This document shows, piece after piece, positions 5,979 to 10,550 of a DNA stretch of 10,550 nucleotides. Each line of letters starts with the position of its first letter. Positions within the stretch are counted from its first letter, which is position 1. Made by a program: the position numbers and the translations under genes. The DNA is taken from the NCBI GenBank assembly GCA_020722245.1, contig DYLE01000067.1, forward strand, positions 1 through 10,550. The letters are read 5' to 3'. The notes under the pieces are model-generated. The model made no database searches and had not been told where the DNA came from. It saw only the letters and a list, made by a program, of their open reading frames with translations. This DNA is from Desulfonema limicola. Lineage in GTDB: Bacteria > Desulfobacterota > Desulfobacteria > Desulfobacterales > Desulfosalsimonadaceae.

Positions 5979-6072
5979 CGCCAGGTGGTGAGAATTTTTG
6001 CAGAGAACCGAGTAGCTCCTTCCTGTAAAAATACCGCCTAGCGGGATAGATCGCTTGTTACGAGATTACAAT

Positions 6073-7041
6073 ATGATGCTCAAAAAAAATTTAGAGGGGT
6101 TTGATAAGAAGCGGATCCTGGTTGTCGGGGATCTGATGCTGGACAAGTATATCTTCGGAGATGTGGAAAGGATCTCTCCTGAAGCCCCGGTTCCCATCGT
6201 GACGGTCAGCCGGGAAAGCTATGTGCCCGGAGGCGCGGCCAACGCCGCAAATAACATCTCCAGCCTCGGCGGGGCCGCATTTTTAGGCGGTGTTGTCGGA
6301 AAAGACAGCGCCGGGAGAACCCTGCTGGATCTGGCGGCAGCCCAACGGATCGATACCCAGGCGGTGATTGGAGATGCCAGGAAACAGACGAGCCTGAAGA
6401 TCCGCGTGGTGGGGCAGCATCAACAGCTGTTGCGCATCGATTATGAGGACACGGCGGATATCGATGATGAAACAGAAAAAAAATTATTTAAAAATATCCA
6501 AAAGATTGGAAACCTGGATGCCCTCATTCTATCGGATTACGCCAAGGGAGCCCTGACCCGGAGCCTGTGTGAGAGATTGAAATCATGGTGCGAAAAAAAC
6601 AGGATCATGGTCGCGGTTGATCCCAAACCCGAACACAAGGCCTTCTATAAGGGGATTTCATTTATCACCCCGAATAAAAAAGAAGCCGAAGAGATGGCGG
6701 GGTTCAAGATTCGAGATAAATCGGATTTGATCCGGGCGGGGAATCAGCTCATGGGGGAGCTGGACTGCGATGTATTGATCACCACCGGCGACAAGGGGAT
6801 GAGCCTTTTTGAAAGGGGAAAAAAGGCCATGCATATCCCCACGGTGGCCAAGGAGGTGTATGACGTATCCGGCGCCGGGGATACCGTGATCGCGACCATG
6901 AGCCTTGCCATGAGCTCAGGCGCTTCACTTAAGGAAGCCGCGGTGTTGGCGAACTATGCCGCGGGCATAAAGGTCGGAAAGCTGGGTATCGCCCCGGTTT
7001 CAAGGCCGGAGTTGAAACACTACCTTGATAGCCTGAAATAA
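6073..7041 (+). CDS. hldA: D-glycero-beta-D-manno-heptose-7-phosphate kinase (stand-alone RfaE domain I)
   Basis: This PfkB/ribokinase-family enzyme phosphorylates heptose 7-phosphate at C1 to the 1,7-bisphosphate, the second ADP-heptose step. From the ATG at 6073 it has 322 residues, the size of the kinase half of bifunctional HldE. Visible are the N-terminal VVGDLMLDKYIFG strand (17-29), the substrate loop VPGGAANAANNI (51-62), ILSDYAKGAL (152-161), ITPNKKEAEE (198-207) and the anion-hole and catalytic-base motif DVSGAGDTVIA (264-274, with D270 the base). ATG 6076 is equally possible; a TTG at 6055 is open but has no ribosome binding site, and even the ATG pair has only a weak one. It lies 26 nt before the gmhB-hldC fusion that performs the next two steps. 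Here the usual HldE partner domain sits in that next gene. Confidence 0.93.
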   Translation: MMLKKNLEGFDKKRILVVGDLMLDKYIFGDVERISPEAPVPIVTVSRESYVPGGAANAANNISSLGGAAFLGGVVGKDSAGRTLLDLAAAQRIDTQAVIGDARKQTSLKIRVVGQHQQLLRIDYEDTADIDDETEKKLFKNIQKIGNLDALILSDYAKGALTRSLCERLKSWCEKNRIMVAVDPKPEHKAFYKGISFITPNKKEAEEMAGFKIRDKSDLIRAGNQLMGELDCDVLITTGDKGMSLFERGKKAMHIPTVAKEVYDVSGAGDTVIATMSLAMSSGASLKEAAVLANYAAGIKVGKLGIAPVSRPELKHYLDSLK

Positions 7042-7067
7042 AAAGTAGTTGCGGTATCGGCCAGCCG

Positions 7068-8072
7068 ATGGAAAAAGCGATATTTCTCGATCGAGACGGA
7101 ACATTAAATGAGGATTCGGGCTATACCTACCGGCCGGAGAGCTTCAGCCTGCTGCCCGGGGTTGCCGAAGGGCTGGTGCGCTTAAAAGGGTATAAGCTGT
7201 TTATCGTGACCAACCAGTCGGGTATCGGCAGGGGGTATTACTCTGAAGAGGATATGCATGAATACAACCGGCGCATGCTCTTGGAACTTGAAAGGTGGGG
7301 CATTCGAATCGAAAAAATATATTTTTGTCCCCATACCCCGGAGGAGGGCTGCGACTGCCGAAAACCAAGCCCGAAGTTTTTAATGCAGGCCCAGCAGGAA
7401 TACAGCATTGATCTTGGTTTATCCTATGTAATCGGCGATCATCCCGGCGATATCCTGCTTGCCCACAATGCAGGCTGCAGGGGCATCTATCTTTTGACCG
7501 GGCACGGGGGTATGCATCTTGAAGAGGTCCGAAAAATCAATCCCGCTTATGTGGCCGCTGATTTCAAGCAGGCGGCTGATTTTATTCTGGCTGAAAATGG
7601 GGAAAAGGTCATCGCGCGGGAGAAGGTTCAAGATCTGGCCGATAGCTTAAAAAAGGCGGGTAAAAAAATTGTTACCCTCAATGGGGCCTTTGATGTCCTG
7701 CATAAGGGGCATGAGAAGATTTTAAGCGAGGCCAAAAAGCAGGGGGATATCCTGATCGTCGGCTTGAATTCCGACGCCTCGGTGCGCAGCAACAAGGGGC
7801 CTGAAAGGCCGGTAAACAACCAAGAAAACAGGGCCAGGATGCTCGCCTGTTTTGAATTTGTCGATTTTGTGACGATATTTGATGAGAAGACCCCCCTGGA
7901 TCTGCTGGCCGATATCAGGCCGGATGTTCATGTGAATGGGTCGGAATACGGGCCGAACTGTATTGAAAGGGACGTGGTGGAACAAAACGGTGGAAGGATT
8001 TACCTGGTTGATCGCATAGCGGGGTATTCCACAACAAACCTGCTGCAAGGGCAAGGAGAAAAAACCAAATGA
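7068..8072 (+). CDS. gmhB-hldC: Fused heptose-1,7-bisphosphate phosphatase and heptose-1-phosphate adenylyltransferase (GmhB-HldC)
   Basis: This 334-residue protein joins two consecutive enzymes of the ADP-heptose pathway. Residues 1-175 are a HAD-IIIA phosphatase: FLDRDGTLN (D8 nucleophile, D10 acid/base), TNQSGIGRG (48-56), a structural zinc site C87, H89, C95, C97 in CPHTPEEGCDCRKP, and GDHPGD (123-128). Residues 180-330 are a nucleotidyltransferase of the RfaE domain II type: NGAFDVLHKGH (205-215, ATP-binding H-x-G-H), GLNSDASVR (232-240), RPVN-x-x-x-x-RA (247-256), FVTIFDEKTP and AGYSTTNLL (318-326). It would remove the C7 phosphate and then form ADP-D-glycero-D-manno-heptose. The start has no strong ribosome binding site. 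The stop overlaps the UXS start by ATGA. Two motifs differ from common HldC forms: LNGAFD instead of TNGCFD, and VNGSEY instead of VKG(G)DY. Nucleotide specificity is inferred. Confidence 0.9.
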   Translation: MEKAIFLDRDGTLNEDSGYTYRPESFSLLPGVAEGLVRLKGYKLFIVTNQSGIGRGYYSEEDMHEYNRRMLLELERWGIRIEKIYFCPHTPEEGCDCRKPSPKFLMQAQQEYSIDLGLSYVIGDHPGDILLAHNAGCRGIYLLTGHGGMHLEEVRKINPAYVAADFKQAADFILAENGEKVIAREKVQDLADSLKKAGKKIVTLNGAFDVLHKGHEKILSEAKKQGDILIVGLNSDASVRSNKGPERPVNNQENRARMLACFEFVDFVTIFDEKTPLDLLADIRPDVHVNGSEYGPNCIERDVVEQNGGRIYLVDRIAGYSTTNLLQGQGEKTK

Positions 8073-9019
8073 AGGGGTTTTCAGCCAAACGGATACTGAT
8101 TACCGGAGGTGCGGGTTTCATCGGTTCGCATCTGTGTGAACGGTTATTGGATGAGGGTCATGAGGTCATTTGCGTCGATAACTGCTTTACCGGGAATAAG
8201 GGGAATATTTATCATCTAATGAGCAACCCTCGGTTTGAGTTTTTGCGGCATGACGTCACCTTTCCGCTTTATATCGAGGTGGATGAGATTTACAACCTGG
8301 CCTGCCCCGCCTCGCCTATTTATTATCAAAAGGATCCGGTGCAAACCACCAAAACCTCCATTCATGGGGCGATCAACATGCTCGGCCTGGCCAAAAGGAT
8401 AAAGGCCAAGATCTTTCAGGCCTCCACCTCGGAGGTCTATGGAGACCCGGATGTTCATCCCCAACCGGAATCCTACTGGGGGCATGTGAATCCCATCGGC
8501 ATCCGTTCCTGCTATGATGAGGGAAAGCGCTGCGCTGAAACCCTTTTTTTTGATTATCGCAGGCAGCATGGCCTGAACATAAAGGTCGCCCGCATCTTTA
8601 ACACCTACGGGCCCCGCATGCATGTCCATGACGGCCGGGTGATCAGCAACTTTATCGTTCAAGCGCTGCAGAACAAGCCCCTGACCCTCTACGGCGATGG
8701 TTCCCAGACCCGCTCGTTTTGTTATGTGGACGATATGATCAAAGGGTTCATTGCCTTCATGAATACCCCCGATGATTTCCCCGGCCCGGTCAATCTAGGG
8801 AACCCCATCGAGTTCAGTATTATGGCGCTTGCAGAGAAGATCATCGCTCTGGCGGGTTCCAAATCAAAGATTGAGTTCCGCCCCCTTCCCGAGGATGACC
8901 CGAAACAGCGCAAACCCGATATCGCGCTGGCCGTCAAAAAGCTTGGCTGGAAGCCGGAAACAGGGCTTGAGGATGGATTAAAACAAACAATCCGCTACTT
9001 CAAGGGAATCATCGGTTAG
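8069..9019 (+). CDS. uxs: UDP-glucuronate decarboxylase (UDP-xylose synthase, UXS)
   Basis: This extended SDR enzyme of 316 residues converts UDP-glucuronic acid to UDP-xylose and CO2, using bound NAD, for polysaccharide assembly. Evidence is strong: ILITGGAGFIGSHL (9-22), the UXS-specific NLACPASPIYYQKDPVQT (76-93), ASTSEVYGDP (118-127, with T120, S121 and the catalytic E122), the SCYDEGKRCAET stretch (147-158, with Y149 and K153), VARIFNTYGPRM, GRVISNFIVQAL, YGDGSQTRSFCYVDDM and GPVNLGNPIEFS. The start at 8069 has AAGGAG (8053-8058) 10 nt upstream and overlaps the previous stop by ATGA, so translation is coupled to gmhB-hldC. UDP-xylose is not a heptose-pathway intermediate, so this gene marks the switch from core-heptose supply to exopolysaccharide or O-antigen sugar supply. 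No UDP-glucose dehydrogenase is in view. Confidence 0.95.
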   Translation: MKGFSAKRILITGGAGFIGSHLCERLLDEGHEVICVDNCFTGNKGNIYHLMSNPRFEFLRHDVTFPLYIEVDEIYNLACPASPIYYQKDPVQTTKTSIHGAINMLGLAKRIKAKIFQASTSEVYGDPDVHPQPESYWGHVNPIGIRSCYDEGKRCAETLFFDYRRQHGLNIKVARIFNTYGPRMHVHDGRVISNFIVQALQNKPLTLYGDGSQTRSFCYVDDMIKGFIAFMNTPDDFPGPVNLGNPIEFSIMALAEKIIALAGSKSKIEFRPLPEDDPKQRKPDIALAVKKLGWKPETGLEDGLKQTIRYFKGIIG

Positions 9020-9059
9020 CAAAGGCGGGCCCAGCCCAGGGTTTTAAAGGATTTTTAAT

Positions 9060-10475
9060 ATGGGGTTTTTGTTCAAGGGTAGAAAGGGAAATTATACGAG
9101 CGTTATAAGCGATGAACCGGTGTCGATTTTTTTGCTTCGATTAATTGATGCCGCTGCCGGGTCACTGCTTTTTATGGGGTTGATCACCTTTCTTAAAATC
9201 AAACCATCGTATTCTTATGAAACAATCCTTACGATTTTTGTTTTTTCTCTATTCTCCCTGCATTTGTCCGGCATTTACCGATCCTTCCGGTTTTCCTCCA
9301 TGAGGCAGGAAATCTACAGTATTGTTTCTGCTTTTTTTCCTTTATATACCATACTGTTTTTTACAGGTTATATTTTGAGGATATTAAGGGAATTTCCGAG
9401 AAACCTAACGCTGATATGGGTTGTGTCATGGCCTGTTCTTATGATAGTAATGCGAATCTTGATGCGCGTGGTGCTGAGAAAGCTGCGCAAAAAGGGTTTT
9501 AACCTGCGGCGCGCCGTCATTGCCGGAAGCGGAGAGGTGGGCCGCATGCTTTCACGTCATATCAAGGCCAATCCCTGGTCCGGCACACGTCTGTTGGGCT
9601 TTTTTGATGATAATAAAACCGGCACGGTGGATGGCTTCCCGGTGGTCGGAAGGTTGGATGACCTTCCCCCTTACGTCGCTAAACATAGGATCGACATTGT
9701 GTATATTGCTCTTCCCATGCAAGCTGAATCCGCGATTCGATCTTTATTGCAAAGGCTTTCAGACACCACCGCGTCCGTCCATTATATTCCGAGCCTCTTT
9801 TTTCTGGATTTGATTTTGAGGGGGGAAATCATCTATTTTGACAACTTTCCGGTCATCGCCTTGAGGGCCTCGCCGATTAAAGGGATAGGTTCCCTGACGA
9901 AACGGGTTATCGATATTGTTTTGTCGGGTATCCTATTGATTGTTTTATCTCCTCTTTTAATCGCTGTGGCTGTTGCCGTGAAGAAGAGTTCTGCGGGTCC
10001 GATCTTTTATAGACAGACCCGTTATGGTTTGAATGGGGAGAAAATTATTATCTATAAATTTCGCACGATGTATGTGTGTGAAGATGAACATGAATTCGTC
10101 CAGGCAACGGGAAACGATCCTCGGGTTACTCCTTTGGGGGCATTTTTGCGGAAAACAAGCATTGATGAACTCCCCCAGCTGATTAATGTTTTTCAGGGAA
10201 GGATGTCCCTTGTGGGACCACGTCCACATCCTGTTAATTTAAATGAAAAATTTAGAAAAATTGTGCCGGGATATATGCTTCGGCACAAGGTCCGACCCGG
10301 GATCACGGGGTTGGCTCAATTAAAAGGCTATAGGGGTGAAACCGATACGACGGAAAAAATGGAAAAGCGGATCGAATATGATTTGAGATACCTTCGAGAA
10401 TGGAGTGTTTTGCTTGATCTGGAAATTTTGTTGAGGACGGTTTTTGTTTTTTTGTTTCATAAGAAAGCCTATTGA
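9060..10475 (+). CDS. Polyprenyl-phosphate sugar-1-phosphate transferase, WcaJ/WbaP-like (initiating enzyme of exopolysaccharide or O-antigen synthesis)
   Basis: This 471-residue inner-membrane protein would transfer a hexose 1-phosphate from a UDP-sugar to undecaprenyl phosphate. Four N-terminal membrane segments are at about 22-45, 53-74, 85-107 and 115-139. A Rossmann-like CoA_binding_3 domain follows (AVIAGSGEVGRMLSRHI, 152-168; GFFDD, 180-184). The C-terminal sugar-transferase domain starts with TKRVIDIVLSGILLIVLSPL (280-299), the membrane hairpin, then IFYRQTRYGLNGE, IYKFRTM (331-337), KTSIDELPQL (365-374, the Asp-Glu catalytic dyad), SLVGPRPHPV (383-392) and RPGITGLAQLKGYRGETDT (412-430). 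The last stretch resembles the WcaJ glucose-transferase branch, but the sugar is not certain. AAAGGA (9046-9051) lies 8 nt before the ATG. The gap after UXS is 40 nt and no clear terminator is present, so it is probably co-transcribed. Confidence 0.93.
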   Translation: MGFLFKGRKGNYTSVISDEPVSIFLLRLIDAAAGSLLFMGLITFLKIKPSYSYETILTIFVFSLFSLHLSGIYRSFRFSSMRQEIYSIVSAFFPLYTILFFTGYILRILREFPRNLTLIWVVSWPVLMIVMRILMRVVLRKLRKKGFNLRRAVIAGSGEVGRMLSRHIKANPWSGTRLLGFFDDNKTGTVDGFPVVGRLDDLPPYVAKHRIDIVYIALPMQAESAIRSLLQRLSDTTASVHYIPSLFFLDLILRGEIIYFDNFPVIALRASPIKGIGSLTKRVIDIVLSGILLIVLSPLLIAVAVAVKKSSAGPIFYRQTRYGLNGEKIIIYKFRTMYVCEDEHEFVQATGNDPRVTPLGAFLRKTSIDELPQLINVFQGRMSLVGPRPHPVNLNEKFRKIVPGYMLRHKVRPGITGLAQLKGYRGETDTTEKMEKRIEYDLRYLREWSVLLDLEILLRTVFVFLFHKKAY

Positions 10476-10496
10476 TTGTTTTGGGTAAGGGGTCGA

Positions 10497-10550
10497 ATGA
10501 CGCTGATTGATTTTCTTGAGAAAAACCTGGAGCGGCGCCCGCAGAAAACC
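10497..10550 (+). CDS. Start of a gene cut by the window edge, possibly an AMP-dependent acyl ligase
   Basis: An ATG at 10497 is preceded by AAGGGG (10487-10492) and opens 18 codons up to the edge: MTLIDFLEKNLERRPQKT. It starts 21 nt after the sugar transferase stop and is probably in the same operon. The pattern of a hydrophobic start, F-L-E, basic-Pro and K-T is what I would expect at the N-terminus of AMP-forming acyl-CoA or acyl-ACP ligases, which begin with a similar segment before the 'ALI' strand. With only 18 residues this is a guess at family level; the gene itself is likely. Confidence 0.5.
   Translation, partial: MTLIDFLEKNLERRPQKT

Noticed and set aside
6034..6044. CCGC-CTA-GCGG short palindrome before hldA
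   Set aside because: Four base pairs only and no T run; expected by chance in a 300-nt gap.
8216..8662. 148-codon minus-strand frame inside the UXS gene
   Set aside because: Lies opposite the most conserved UXS motifs, which fully explain the sequence.
9027..9044. GGGC-CCA-GCCC hairpin followed by TTTT between UXS and the sugar transferase
   Set aside because: Four base pairs with a three-base loop, and the T run is offset by AGGG; not a convincing terminator or attenuator.
1..10550. CRISPR array, tRNA, rRNA, insertion sequence or att site
   Set aside because: No regularly spaced direct repeats, no cloverleaf or CCA-ended tRNA-like stretch, and no transposase or integrase motifs were seen in reading both strands.

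Overview
The window looks like a chromosomal segment of a Gram-negative, mid-GC bacterium. A member of the Desulfobacterota (former Deltaproteobacteria) is my best guess. The Gram-negative call rests on a complete ADP-heptose (LPS inner-core precursor) gene set. The phylum guess rests on the FHA/lytic-transglycosylase protein, the DUF4125-type protein and the style of the intergenic palindromes, and is inference from remembered relatives, not a search result.

Left part (1-2000, + strand): the 3' end of a gene encoding a C-terminal FHA domain, possibly an FHA-tailed class III nucleotide cyclase. It is followed by what was clearly once a single gene for a cytoplasmic FHA domain, one transmembrane helix and a periplasmic GH23 lytic transglycosylase. 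That second gene is broken twice in this sequence: an in-frame TAA at 766-768 inside the FHA domain, and a one-base deletion near 1524-1531, just after the catalytic glutamate. It therefore appears as three open reading frames.

Middle (2021-4199): a class II CPD photolyase on the minus strand, convergent with the broken gene. An AT-rich divergent intergenic region separates it from a possible 36-codon small ORF, which overlaps by ATGA a DUF4125-type gene of unknown function whose protein is an internal duplication.

Right part (4305-10550, + strand): a cell-surface polysaccharide cluster. gmhA and hldD overlap by ATGA. A ~300-nt gene-free stretch with two imperfect palindromic repeats follows, then hldA/rfaE1, a gmhB-hldC fusion, a UDP-glucuronate decarboxylase (UXS) and a WcaJ-like polyprenyl-phosphate sugar transferase. 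The window ends in the first 18 codons of a probable AMP-dependent acyl ligase. Together gmhA, hldA, gmhB-hldC and hldD supply all five steps from sedoheptulose 7-phosphate to ADP-L-glycero-beta-D-manno-heptose in four polypeptides. UXS and the sugar transferase point to a linked UDP-xylose-containing or other exopolysaccharide/O-antigen pathway continuing to the right.
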